DNA of 52,595 nucleotides, taken from the NCBI GenBank assembly GCA_002688315.1, contig NZCN01000002.1:102979-155573 (forward strand), written 5' to 3'. Within the stretch, counting starts at the first letter, position 1; each line of letters opens with the position of its first letter. The notes under the pieces are model-generated. The model ran no database searches, was not told the origin of the DNA, and saw nothing but the letters and a program-made list of their open reading frames with translations. The stretch is from Candidatus Woesearchaeota archaeon (GTDB lineage Archaea; Nanobdellota; Nanobdellia; Woesearchaeales; UBA10216). A program made the position numbers and the translations under genes. This document shows positions 30,822 to 39,375 of the stretch, one piece after another.

Positions 30822-31715
30822 TTAGCCTAATGGCTTTATTTCTTGTTTGAATATTCTTGAAGCATTTTTTGTATATGCAAAAATGTTTTTCTTAAAATAT
30901 GGCGGGTTTTGTTTTTGTATGTGGCCGATAAAGTAGTAGCTTATTGCCATTACCGTAGCAGGTCCTGCCCATTTTGGCAGGCTAATATTCAATCTTTTCT
31001 TTCCAAAATCCTTGTTGTCATAACCTATGCTCAGGAAAAACTCTCGCTCAGCAGGCACAACAGTTTTTGCGTGCTTTGTTTGTTCTGGAGTGAAAACCCG
31101 CCCTGAAATTTTTGGGCCAAACAGCTCATCAAACTTTGTTGCAAGCATTTCCCTGATGTTGTCAAACTCTGTTGGCAAAATGATAAAATAAGCGTCGTAC
31201 TTTCTAAGGTTTTTAGGAATAACAGCATCAACACTTTTCTTTATGTGTTCAAGAATTTTTTTTGGGTTTTCTTTTGTTTTTGCCATTATCATACTCATAT
31301 AAGTTGAAGTATTGTAGGTGTACGGTTCAATGTTTTTCGGAAAGACAAAAGTCTTATCAGCGTGTTTTCTTGCAGCTGCGTCCTTATTGTTAGTGAGCAG
31401 CCTAACTTCAATTCCTTTTTTCTTTAGTTCCTTTGCAATTATAGGAGCGTGTTTTCCTCCTGATGCTGAAATTAGTATTGCTCCGTCAATTTCTTTCACT
31501 GTTTTGAGTTTTTCCTTGTAAGTTCCTTCATCAGCAAATACAGCATCAGAATCTTTAAGAATAATCCTGCCTGTAACAGCTGCATTGCCGCTCCCAACAA
31601 CCAAGGGTCTTTTATAGTTGCCTAATGAGAGCTTTGGCAAGCCTTTCTGTATGAACAAATCTAATGCATATATCACGCATTCATCTAAGTCGATTAGTTT
31701 AGCGCCAAATGTCAT
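30822..31715 (-). CDS. SIS-domain (sugar isomerase fold) protein
   Basis: The product is 297 aa. It has LVVGSGNAAVTGRII as the first SIS loop, AILISASGGKHAPIIAKELKKKG as the second, and VRLLTNNKDAA as the next strand, typical of SIS proteins that bind phosphosugars. The remaining half (about 150-297) is unusual for this fold and ends in PAEREFFLSIGYDNKDFG. Isomerase chemistry is not established; it may sense or isomerise a sugar phosphate. No sugar pathway gene is adjacent. It is divergent from the CapA gene. Confidence 0.78.
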   Translation of the reverse strand: MTFGAKLIDLDECVIYALDLFIQKGLPKLSLGNYKRPLVVGSGNAAVTGRIILKDSDAVFADEGTYKEKLKTVKEIDGAILISASGGKHAPIIAKELKKKGIEVRLLTNNKDAAARKHADKTFVFPKNIEPYTYNTSTYMSMIMAKTKENPKKILEHIKKSVDAVIPKNLRKYDAYFIILPTEFDNIREMLATKFDELFGPKISGRVFTPEQTKHAKTVVPAEREFFLSIGYDNKDFGKKRLNISLPKWAGPATVMAISYYFIGHIQKQNPPYFKKNIFAYTKNASRIFKQEIKPLG

Positions 31716-31823
31716 ACGTCTTTTCTTGTGGTTATTTTTTATAAATCTTATGTTTTATTTTTCTTTTTTTCCATGATTCGCATTCCATCGGGATACTGAG
31801 CTTTACAGCTAATTTCTGACAAG

Positions 31824-31833
31824 GTTTTTATAG
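31824..31833 (+). promoter_or_regulatory. TATA box of the CapA-like gene
   Basis: gtttttatag is centred 27 bases before ATG 31856, giving a leaderless transcript that also covers NucS. On the other strand a TATA-like atttataaa near 31738-31747 serves the SIS gene. The middle of this 140-base gap has two CTGA words (31796 and 31816), but no convincing gene. Confidence 0.5.
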
Positions 31834-31855
31834 CTGCTTTCAATACAGTTTTTTT

Positions 31856-32905
31856 ATGAATTTTTTTTATTTCATAATTATTTTAATATCTGTTGTTGTT
31901 ACTGATTGCACTATGCCACAACCTCAAACTGAAACTTCATCTTCAAACAATACGTTGCTTATTGGCCTTACAGGAGATGTAATGCTGGGCAGATTGGTTA
32001 ACGAACAGATTTCTGTTGCTGGCTACAAGTATCCTTGGGGTGATATGCTGTCGCTGCTGCAAAGCACTGATGTTAACCTTATTAATCTGGAAACCACGTT
32101 AACAACTAGCAACAAAATAGTTCCCAAAGTGTTTAACTTCAAAGCAGACCCGGATAAAGTTCAAAGCTTGCTGGATGCAAGGATAGATGTTGTAACTATT
32201 GCTAATAATCACATCCTTGATTTTTCTGAAGAAGGATTAATAGAGACGATTTCCGTGTTAGACAAGGCAGGAATTAATCATGTGGGTGCGGGCGTAAACA
32301 TCTCAGAAGCAGCAACTCCTGTTATTATCACAAAAAATAATATAAAAATAGGGGTTCTTGGCTATACTGATAATGAGCCAGAGTGGGAAGCTAATGATAA
32401 GCCAGGCACTGCTTATGTTTCTGTTGGCGATATTGCAAAAGTTGAGAAAGAAATAAAAAAATTAAAAGAGAAAGTAGATATTGTTATTTTCACAATTCAT
32501 TGGGGTCCTAACCAACGCAAAAAACCAACTCAGACGTTCATAAACTTTGCTCACAATGTCATTGATGCTGGTGTTGATATTTTCCATGGTCATAGCGCTC
32601 ATATTTTTCAGGGAATAGAGGTTTACAACAACAAGCTTATTCTTTACGATACTGGTGATTTTGTTGATGACTATTATGTAACGCCTGAATTAAGAAACGA
32701 CCAGTCATTTTTATATCTGATAACTGTTGACAAAAATGGAATCAAAAAAGTACAGCTAGTTCCGGTTTTAATCTTTCGCATGCAGGTAAACAAAGCAACT
32801 GGAAACGATTACGAAGAAGCAGTCAATAGAGTCAAAAAAATATCTAAGGAATTTGGGACAAGCGTAAAAGAAACTGACGAAGGAGTTTTTGTTTCATGGA
32901 AATAG
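31856..32905 (+). CDS. CapA-family (PGA_cap) metallophosphatase-like protein, exported
   Basis: The product is 349 aa. An N-terminal hydrophobic segment ends at a cysteine (C18), possibly a lipid anchor. The domain motifs follow: IGLTGDVMLGR, NLINLETTL, TIANNHILDF, and later HWGPNQ and HGHSAHIFQGIE, the metal-binding set of the poly-gamma-glutamate capsule protein CapA. The family acts in polymer or nucleotide phosphate chemistry at the surface, but substrates vary widely. Its last ten bases overlap the start of nucS, so the two are cotranscribed although functionally unrelated. Confidence 0.88.
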   Translation: MNFFYFIIILISVVVTDCTMPQPQTETSSSNNTLLIGLTGDVMLGRLVNEQISVAGYKYPWGDMLSLLQSTDVNLINLETTLTTSNKIVPKVFNFKADPDKVQSLLDARIDVVTIANNHILDFSEEGLIETISVLDKAGINHVGAGVNISEAATPVIITKNNIKIGVLGYTDNEPEWEANDKPGTAYVSVGDIAKVEKEIKKLKEKVDIVIFTIHWGPNQRKKPTQTFINFAHNVIDAGVDIFHGHSAHIFQGIEVYNNKLILYDTGDFVDDYYVTPELRNDQSFLYLITVDKNGIKKVQLVPVLIFRMQVNKATGNDYEEAVNRVKKISKEFGTSVKETDEGVFVSWK

Positions 32906-33627
32906 ACTCAACAACTTTTAACGCAGCCTTAAACAACGGTAAGTCAATAATTTTGAGCTGCAACTGCTCGGTAAACTATTCTGGCAGGGCAGAAAGTTTT
33001 CTTGCAGACGGCGACAGGATCATAATAATAAAATCTGACAAAACTCTTCTTATCCACCAGCCGCAAGGCAGCAATCCAATTAATTACATGAAAGAAGGCG
33101 CTGCTCATAAACTGCTGCAGAAAGATGGCAATCTTGTTCTTAGCAGCAGTAATCTTGCGCTAAAAGAATATGTTAACATAATCCTAAATAAAATCCATTC
33201 ACTTCAAATACTAAACTTGACTGATAACCAAAAAATTCAGTTAACAGGTTCTGAAAAAGATATGTCTGATATGATTTACAACAATCCTTCTCTTATTAGC
33301 AAAGATTTCAAGCCGTTGTCAAGGGAAGAACACACTAAGTACGGCTTCATAGATGTTTTTGGCCATGACAAAAATAATACTTTGGTTGTAATTGAATGCA
33401 AGCGCTATTCTGCTGACTTTAATGCTGTTGACCAATTGCTAAGATACATTAAAAAAATCAAAGAACTCAAAGGCATTAATAATGTTAAAGGTATAATCGC
33501 TGCTCCAAAAATTTCAGATAATGCTTTGCAAATGCTCCGAGACCACAACTGCGAGTTCCGCTCAGTAAACCCTCCGAAGTATCTGGAGAAGTATGACAAG
33601 CAACAGCAGAAGCTTGATTTTTTCTAA
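32896..33627 (+). CDS. nucS: Endonuclease NucS/EndoMS
   Basis: The product is 243 aa. The N-terminal DNA-binding and dimerisation domain is followed by a RecB-like nuclease domain with D153 (GFIDVFG), E167 and K169 (VIECKR), matching the catalytic residues of Pyrococcus NucS. The C-terminus QQKLDFF is a PCNA-binding (PIP-like) motif, a shortened QxxLxxF form ending at the last residue. NucS cuts both strands at mismatches and acts in a mismatch repair path independent of MutS/MutL. The ATG overlaps the end of the capA-like gene by ten bases. Confidence 0.95.
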   Translation: MEIDSTTFNAALNNGKSIILSCNCSVNYSGRAESFLADGDRIIIIKSDKTLLIHQPQGSNPINYMKEGAAHKLLQKDGNLVLSSSNLALKEYVNIILNKIHSLQILNLTDNQKIQLTGSEKDMSDMIYNNPSLISKDFKPLSREEHTKYGFIDVFGHDKNNTLVVIECKRYSADFNAVDQLLRYIKKIKELKGINNVKGIIAAPKISDNALQMLRDHNCEFRSVNPPKYLEKYDKQQQKLDFF

Positions 33628-33629
33628 CT

Positions 33630-34595
33630 TTACATACTATCCAGTATCTCGTGCGCGTTAACTGCAGCCAAATTCTTTCTTAATTCGTTCCATTTGTTTC
33701 CTGCAGTTGCAAACAGCTTTGCTTTCACATAATCTGTTTCCCTATCACTAACCCGAGCAAGCTTATCTGCGAGAATTAGTCCGTACGGATAGCCTGGGAA
33801 TGTTAAATCACGGGAATTCTCTTTCAATTCAGCTATTGTTTCTTCTATTTTTTCCTTTTGCTGGTTATGAATCTCTGTCCTGAACACATGGCTGCTTTTC
33901 TCATGCATTTTTGCAAAAAGCATCTCTGCTTTATGGTGTTCAGAAGCTATCTCAGCAACAGGATAATAATACCAAGCTCCATTTTTATCTTTGCTGTCAA
34001 GCATTGCTGCAAACGAGCTTCCTTTTTCTGTGGTTAGTGTTGTAGTTTTTGCAACTGCTGCAATTGTTACTTTTTTCTTAGAAGCTTCAAGGTACAAGTC
34101 ATCAAAATGCTGTTTTTCAATGTCATTTTCAGCTTCTAAAGTGCCGTCAAGGAAAACAACAGCTCCTTCACTTAACATTTCGCTGGCAAATTTTATTTCG
34201 CTTGATTTGCGAATGCTATCGCATAGTTTAGTTAAGTCACGCCCTTTCACTTCTGTTTCTTCCCCATCATCAGTGTAAATCTTTGCTTTAACTTCTTTAT
34301 CTTCAGCTATTGCCAGAACGTAAAATTCTCGCTTTCTGTTTTTAATCATTTTATTGTTTTTCAGAACAACAGCAGCGTTTCTCATGAGCTGCAAACTTAG
34401 CCCAGGCGCACTCACCAATTCAGAGTTCCCTCCGTCTACAAAAACTATTGTTTTACCACTGCTACTGTTGCTAATTTCCTTAAAATTATTCAAAGAGAAT
34501 TTAACAGGTTTGTAATGTCTGTCATTGAAAACAGCATGGTTTCCTTCTGCTTTTTCAACTCTTTTGCTTACTTCTTCTATTATTTCTTTGAGCAT
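33630..34595 (-). CDS. nurA: NurA-domain nuclease
   Basis: The product is 321 aa. It carries the NurA motifs: FVDGGNSEL (first acidic residue D54), VVFLDGTLEAE (second acidic), KTTTLTTEKGSSFAAM (the K/S loop), and TFPGYPYGLILADKLARVSDRE with NAHEILD at the end. NurA is a 5'-3' nuclease that resects double-strand breaks with the HerA ATPase and Mre11-Rad50. HerA is not adjacent, which is unusual. It converges with nucS, two bases apart. Confidence 0.88.
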   Translation of the reverse strand: MLKEIIEEVSKRVEKAEGNHAVFNDRHYKPVKFSLNNFKEISNSSSGKTIVFVDGGNSELVSAPGLSLQLMRNAAVVLKNNKMIKNRKREFYVLAIAEDKEVKAKIYTDDGEETEVKGRDLTKLCDSIRKSSEIKFASEMLSEGAVVFLDGTLEAENDIEKQHFDDLYLEASKKKVTIAAVAKTTTLTTEKGSSFAAMLDSKDKNGAWYYYPVAEIASEHHKAEMLFAKMHEKSSHVFRTEIHNQQKEKIEETIAELKENSRDLTFPGYPYGLILADKLARVSDRETDYVKAKLFATAGNKWNELRKNLAAVNAHEILDSM

Positions 34596-34792
34596 CTTTT
34601 GTTCTCTTAACTTTTTCCCGATTTCTTTTCGGTAAAGTCAACTCGCACATGTTTTCCCTATTCAATTTTTCTCTTCTCCTCTAAAAAGTTAAGGAGGAGA
34701 GAAAAATTAGTAACATGCGAAATAAACGTTGCCACAACAAACTCGACATCCCATCAGAAAACTTAATATAGCTATAGCTTATATTTTTTGTT
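34596..34792. other. Intergenic region with an imperfect long hairpin
   Basis: The gap between divergent nurA and the DUF1461 gene contains two arms, 34666-34681 and 34694-34706. They pair over 13 bases with a three-base bulge and a 12-base loop; the core is TCTCCTC/GAGGAGA. No gene longer than about 20 codons fits here. A TATA box for DUF1461 is at 34762-34771. Confidence 0.55.
34762..34771 (+). promoter_or_regulatory. TATA box of the DUF1461 gene
   Basis: cttaatatag is centred 26 bases before ATG 34793, so the transcript is predicted leaderless. It is followed by the palindrome TATAGCTATA (34768-34777). Confidence 0.55.
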
Positions 34793-35431
34793 ATGAAGTT
34801 AAGCAACATGCAGCTTATATTATCCACTGCAGCGGTTTTTGTGATTGTTATTTTTTTCGGCAATTTTGTCTTTTTGCTTAACAACCATGATTACACTTCT
34901 GAATTTCAAAAACTCAAAGTAAATGAAACCATTGCTAATAACGTTGTTGACTTTGTTAACGGAAAATCTACTTTAAGCTCTGAATTTAATTCCCGTGAGT
35001 CATCCCATCTTGAAGATGTAAAAAATCTTTTTACAGCAATAAAACGTTTCTATTACATTTCATCTCTGATATTATTAATAATGTCAATTTACTTATTTAC
35101 AATTAAAAAATTCAATCAAATAATACCAAAATCACTTATAGTTTCAGGCGCTGCTTCGCTGCTATTGCTGTTCATTATTTTCTTACTCTCTTTTAGCTTC
35201 ACTGAAATCTTCAATTTAATCCATAAGCCTTTTTTTGCTTCAAACACCTGGATATTTCCTGCAGATTCTTTACTAATAACTACTTTTCCTGAACAATTTT
35301 TCAAAGACTTTGCAAAAAACCTTTTCCTTTTGATATTTGTTAATTCAGCAGTATTTCTTGGAATTGGCTTGTTTATCAGAAAAAAATTTAAGCAAAGAAA
35401 TAAAACATATCCTGATGATTATCCCTCGTAA
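34793..35431 (+). CDS. DUF1461 family integral membrane protein
   Basis: The product is 212 aa with four membrane helices (about 8-28, 85-105, 115-140, 180-200). It has the DUF1461/TIGR01906 signature: a FH/LIHKPFFASNTWIFPADSLL segment followed by TTFPEQFF. Bacterial Lit, a lipoprotein intramolecular transacylase, belongs to the same superfamily. Whether the archaeal protein has acyltransferase activity is unknown. It overlaps the next gene by 17 bases. Confidence 0.8.
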   Translation: MKLSNMQLILSTAAVFVIVIFFGNFVFLLNNHDYTSEFQKLKVNETIANNVVDFVNGKSTLSSEFNSRESSHLEDVKNLFTAIKRFYYISSLILLIMSIYLFTIKKFNQIIPKSLIVSGAASLLLLFIIFLLSFSFTEIFNLIHKPFFASNTWIFPADSLLITTFPEQFFKDFAKNLFLLIFVNSAVFLGIGLFIRKKFKQRNKTYPDDYPS

Positions 35432-35801
35432 TTGTAATTTCTGCGGGTTGTGCTGCGCTCTTACAGTAAAACTTACTGAAAAAGAAATTAAAGATATTGA
35501 ATCACTAGGTTATAACCGCAAGGATTTTACTGAAGAAGACGAACCAGGAAGCAAAGTAATAAAGCGTCCTAACAGTTGGTGTTATTTTCTTGAAAGCAAA
35601 GACAATAAAGGCACTTGCAAAATCTATGAGAAAAGACCGCATCGCTGCAGAGAATTCCCAGACAAAGAACTCTGCGATTTGAAGGATAACGTAATCTTCA
35701 ACGACATGTCAAACAAGCACCCAAACGTAAAGCTGCTATGGAAACGAGCCCCAAAGAAAAACGACCCTCTGCCTAAGAAAGAACCTGAGTTTCCTGTCTA
35801 A
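35415..35801 (+). CDS. YkgJ-like cysteine-cluster protein
   Basis: The product is 128 aa from ATG 35415; earlier in-frame starts lie inside the membrane protein gene. Near the N-terminus it has C-x2-C-x2-CC (C7, C10, C13, C14), followed further on by GTCKIYEKRPHRCREFP, the YkgJ/CxxCxxCC pattern that probably binds an Fe-S cluster or zinc. No enzyme activity is known. It is translationally coupled to the DUF1461 gene, and its stop codon lies in CTAA shared with endonuclease Q. Confidence 0.85.
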   Translation: MIIPRNCNFCGLCCALTVKLTEKEIKDIESLGYNRKDFTEEDEPGSKVIKRPNSWCYFLESKDNKGTCKIYEKRPHRCREFPDKELCDLKDNVIFNDMSNKHPNVKLLWKRAPKKNDPLPKKEPEFPV

Positions 35802-37060
35802 AAAAACTCTCCCAGTCCTTTCTGTTGTTTTACTTTGATTTCTTCTTTTACTTCTTCAACAGCTTTTCCTAGGATTGGAATACCATATTCCCCGTCATAT
35901 CCAGGCTTTACTTCAATTTTTCCTTCTCTGTTAGCAATTATCGCAGCAGCTAATTTTTCATCCACGACTTTTTTCAATTCTTCTTCAGAAACATTAAGCA
36001 AAATATTAAACTCGCTTCCAAACTTCTCAATCAATAGATTGTAAACAGCCCATGTTTTCTTGGTTGCAAGAGAACCTCCATTAAGCGCAACTATTATCTC
36101 TGTAAGTGGTATCAGCCTCTTAAAAGGAATTGCTCCTTCTGGCTTAAACCCTTCCTCTCTGTCTGCAAGTTCCTCAACCCTATTCAATACACCAATTGTC
36201 ATCTCTTTTTTGCATGCAGGACAAATCTTATTAACTTTTGCGGATTCTTCTGGACTCATAACAACATTGCAATTTCTGTGCCCGTCAAAATGATATTTTC
36301 CATAGCCAGGGTCAACTTCAATTGTTTCCACAAAACCTTTTCTTTCTCTTATAGCAGCCAATATATTTTTGTAATTCAACTCATCCATCTCAAACACATT
36401 AGCTTCTCGTCCCATTCTCCATGGCCAGAAGCTGTGCAAATCTGAATTAGATGTGAGCGTAATGTTATCCAGTGCACTTATTCGCCAGTTCATTTCTGGA
36501 TCAGAACTCATACCAGTTTCTATGGAATGGATGAGCTTAGTTTTTTCCTCAAAGCACTCTTTCAGCGAATCGAAGCCTGTTTTTGAACCTAGTAACCCAA
36601 AAAATGGCGTCCAAATATGGGCTGGAATTACTTCAATATCTGGACTTATCTCATTCATTTTCTCAACTAATTCAATACTGCTAAAACCAAATATTGGCCT
36701 GCCGTCGTAATCAATCCTTCCTTTGCTGAGTAGAAAATCAGTTATTTGCTTGACGATTTCCAAGCTAGGCGCATACAAAAGATAATGAATCCTTCGTCCT
36801 TTTCCGCCTTGCGTATAAACCAATGCAAGTTCTGTCTGCAAAACAAAAGGAAATCCATTGCTGCTTTTCAGAATTCCACTTCCATCTTCTTTTAAATTAC
36901 TCTTAATTTCTTGTATCCATTGCGGATGCGTGAAATCACCAGTACCGAGTAAATTTACTCCTTTTATCCTTGCATACTTCTCCAAATTTTCCAAGTCAAG
37001 AGCTTTACTTGTAGCTCTTGCATATTTGCTGTGTATGTGCAAATCACTTATTATCTTCAT
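35798..37060 (-). CDS. endQ: Endonuclease Q (PHP-type nuclease)
   Basis: The product is 420 aa. The PHP domain opens with DLHIHSKYA (D6, H8, H10), and GTGDFTHP follows near residue 39. A zinc finger CNVV...CPAC is embedded at about 262-283. The C-terminal helicase-like part is short. The end QKGLGEFF (413-420) is a perfect PIP box. EndoQ cleaves DNA 5' to deaminated bases (uracil, hypoxanthine, xanthine) and binds PCNA. Its last four bases overlap the YkgJ-like gene; the M23-like lipoprotein gene stops five bases before its start. Confidence 0.93.
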   Translation of the reverse strand: MKIISDLHIHSKYARATSKALDLENLEKYARIKGVNLLGTGDFTHPQWIQEIKSNLKEDGSGILKSSNGFPFVLQTELALVYTQGGKGRRIHYLLYAPSLEIVKQITDFLLSKGRIDYDGRPIFGFSSIELVEKMNEISPDIEVIPAHIWTPFFGLLGSKTGFDSLKECFEEKTKLIHSIETGMSSDPEMNWRISALDNITLTSNSDLHSFWPWRMGREANVFEMDELNYKNILAAIRERKGFVETIEVDPGYGKYHFDGHRNCNVVMSPEESAKVNKICPACKKEMTIGVLNRVEELADREEGFKPEGAIPFKRLIPLTEIIVALNGGSLATKKTWAVYNLLIEKFGSEFNILLNVSEEELKKVVDEKLAAAIIANREGKIEVKPGYDGEYGIPILGKAVEEVKEEIKVKQQKGLGEFF

Positions 37061-37064
37061 TTAA

Positions 37065-38309
37065 CTACCTCACATAAATCTCTGCATTCTCAGTAAATTT
37101 GGTTACTCGCGAAGCAGTTTTTCCTGGAAACGCTTCAAACTTTATTTTTCTGTCTTCCAGCATTTGAACAAGCACAATTCCATTAACATTTTCATAATTT
37201 TTAGCTTTAATGCCTTTTGCCAGATAGCTCCAATCCCAATCCTTGTCTCCATCAAAATATCCAGAGCTAACTAATTCATACTTTACCAAGCCATCTTCAA
37301 CAGAAACTTCAGCAGGGTCAGGTTTATTTCCTTTTATTGAAGACTGTTCAGGCTCGCCATTATACTCTCCCATGGAAATGACAATGTTTTCCGGGTCTAT
37401 GTAATCGTAGGCAAAACTTATTGAATTTAACTCTCGGCTGCGTGAATCTTCTCTAATCTTGTCAAGCGCATTTTCCTTAATCCAGGTTCCTACTAATCTG
37501 CCATCAACATCATAATCGATTTTTCCTGCTATTGGTTCTTCTGTCCTAAGGCTTATCTCTTTTAGTTTGCTTTTTATTGGCTCATTAAAATATTCGTAAG
37601 TGTTCGGAATATGAGTTTTCCATGCTTCTGAAACATAGTATTCAGGAGTTATGAAACCTGTTAAAGTAAATTCAGTATCAACAATGTTATAGTCAATGTT
37701 AGTATAATACGTGCCTATAACTTCTCCTGCGTCTACTGGAACTCGAACAGATGAATAACTGCCAGGTTCTGGCGCAACTGCAGCAAGCTTTGGTGACAAC
37801 GTAGTTGTATGAATGAAAATGCTTGAGATAGTACAAGTGTGTTCAATCACAAGCCTGAAATCGTTTTCTATCATTTCTCCTGAATCAATATCGCGCCATG
37901 GTCCTTTCATGTTTTGAATTGAAGTAACATATCCGCTTGCAGGCGAGTAAACATCTACTGGCTCTGCATTTCCCATGGCTTTGAAGTAGTGGTGGTCAAC
38001 AGGAGTTACATGGCTTCCACTCATAAGACCCAATGGCTCAAAATATGTTGTTCTCTCCAAATCTACAGGAGGATAATCAAAAGAAATCTTGCTTCCTTCA
38101 CACTCTGCTGGTTTTTGTCTTTTATCGCTAGCTTTAATTTCAGTTTTCTTTTCTTCTATTTTCTCTTCATTCTCAGCAGTTTCGATAATTTCTTCAGAAT
38201 TAGCTTTTTCAGAAACTGTTTCTTCAGGAATTGCATCTTCAGCATTACAACCGTTTATAAGAACAGTTAATAATACAAATAACCCAAGAATATAACTCAT
38301 TATTCTCAT
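37065..38309 (-). CDS. Exported lipoprotein with degenerate M23 peptidase-like domain
   Basis: The product is 414 aa. ATG 38309 is preferred because a TATA box (38332-38341) is centred about 27 bases ahead, giving a leaderless mRNA. A hydrophobic leader ends at LINGC (lipobox), then a Glu/Lys-rich spacer. The domain (about 95-225) resembles M23: HVTPVDHHYF as H-x-x-D, VYSPASGYV as V-x-A-x-x-G, and LVIEHTCTISSIFIHTT as the H-x-H strand. The usual final H-x-H pair is altered, so activity is doubtful. The rest is beta-rich without a known family. It precedes endQ by five bases on the same strand. Confidence 0.72.
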   Translation of the reverse strand: MRIMSYILGLFVLLTVLINGCNAEDAIPEETVSEKANSEEIIETAENEEKIEEKKTEIKASDKRQKPAECEGSKISFDYPPVDLERTTYFEPLGLMSGSHVTPVDHHYFKAMGNAEPVDVYSPASGYVTSIQNMKGPWRDIDSGEMIENDFRLVIEHTCTISSIFIHTTTLSPKLAAVAPEPGSYSSVRVPVDAGEVIGTYYTNIDYNIVDTEFTLTGFITPEYYVSEAWKTHIPNTYEYFNEPIKSKLKEISLRTEEPIAGKIDYDVDGRLVGTWIKENALDKIREDSRSRELNSISFAYDYIDPENIVISMGEYNGEPEQSSIKGNKPDPAEVSVEDGLVKYELVSSGYFDGDKDWDWSYLAKGIKAKNYENVNGIVLVQMLEDRKIKFEAFPGKTASRVTKFTENAEIYVR

Positions 38310-38320
38310 TGTTAAAATCA

Positions 38321-38349
38321 GCAACAATAGTGATATATAAATTTGTTGC
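38321..38349 (-). promoter_or_regulatory. Promoter of the M23-like lipoprotein flanked by an inverted repeat
   Basis: GCAACAA (38321-38327) and TTGTTGC (38343-38349) form a perfect inverted repeat around the minus-strand TATA box atttatatatc. A regulator bound there would block TBP. The arms are seven bases with 15 bases between them. Confidence 0.55.
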
Positions 38350-38405
38350 AGTAATCTGTTTCAAAAAACAAAGGTTTTTTAAGTGAAATTAATCTTAGTG
38401 CTGTT

Positions 38406-39368
38406 ATGCTCCCTGTATTTATTTGGATTGCTATTTTTATAGCGAGCTTAATTGTTTTAGTTAAGGCTTCTGATTACTTTACAGATTCTGCTGAAAAGAT
38501 AGGGCTGTATTTTGGTCTTCCAGCCTTTATTGTTGGAGTTACTATTGTGGCAATTGGAACTTCTTTGCCTGAACTTGTTTCATCTATCTTTGCTGTTCTA
38601 AACCACTCTTCTGAGATAGTTGTTGGAAATGTTGTTGGTTCAAACATAACTAACATTTTCCTTATCTTAGGTATTGCCGCTATTATTGGCAAGAAAGTTA
38701 ATGTTACTTATGAACTCATTCACGTTGATTTGCCAATGCTAATAGGCTCCTCATTTTTACTCACGTTAACTATTTGGGATGGTGTTTTTACCTTGCCTGA
38801 AGCTTTGTTATGCATTAGCGGTGTTTTTCTTTACCTTGTTTACACTCTGAGTATTGAAAAGAAGCATAAAGATACTGAAATTAAAAAAGAAATGAAAGGG
38901 TTTCTTAAAAAAAGAAAAAAATTGGACTGGAAAGCTTTGATTGTTCTTGTTGTCAGTGTTTTTTTCATTTACATTGGCGCAAATTATACTGTTGAATCTG
39001 TAATTAACTTATCTGAAGCATTAAGCATAGGCAAAGAAATAATCGCAGTAAGCGCTGTAGCTTTAGGAACTTCACTGCCTGAATTAATGGTTACTGTTTC
39101 TGCAGCAAGAAAAGGAAAGCCAGAGATGGCTGTTGGAAACATTTTAGGTTCAAACATATTCAATTCTTTTGCTGTAATGGGAATCCCTGCTTTGATTGGA
39201 ACTTTAGTTATCCCTTCCAGCATACTAACCTTTGGCTTGCCTATGATGCTGGCAGCAACTTTACTATACTTTTTCATAACGCAAGACAGAGAAATCACCC
39301 AATGGGAAGGCTGGATGCTTGTAATCTTTTACGTTTTCTTCATTGGAAAAGTGTTCAGCTTCTTTTGA
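38406..39368 (+). CDS. Calcium/sodium antiporter (CaCA, YrbG-like)
   Basis: The product is 320 aa. Both alpha repeats are present: GTSLPELVSSIFAVL followed by GNVVGSNITN, and GTSLPELMVTVSAARKG followed by GNILGSNIFNSF. About ten membrane helices surround a charged central loop (about 155-180). It exchanges Ca2+ for Na+ or H+. The stop is seven bases from the stop of the convergent SDR gene. Confidence 0.93.
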   Translation: MLPVFIWIAIFIASLIVLVKASDYFTDSAEKIGLYFGLPAFIVGVTIVAIGTSLPELVSSIFAVLNHSSEIVVGNVVGSNITNIFLILGIAAIIGKKVNVTYELIHVDLPMLIGSSFLLTLTIWDGVFTLPEALLCISGVFLYLVYTLSIEKKHKDTEIKKEMKGFLKKRKKLDWKALIVLVVSVFFIYIGANYTVESVINLSEALSIGKEIIAVSAVALGTSLPELMVTVSAARKGKPEMAVGNILGSNIFNSFAVMGIPALIGTLVIPSSILTFGLPMMLAATLLYFFITQDREITQWEGWMLVIFYVFFIGKVFSFF

Positions 39369-39375
39369 GAAATTT

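Noticed and set aside
31785-31820. Possible C/D box RNA between the SIS and CapA genes (two CTGA words with a TGATT upstream)
   Set aside because: The C box does not match TGATGA and no C' box is visible, so chance occurrence is likely.
34716-34772. Short basic reading frame of 18 codons beginning MRNKRC after GGAGGAG
   Set aside because: The ribosome site is too far from the ATG, the frame is very short, and the purine-rich run is explained by the hairpin.
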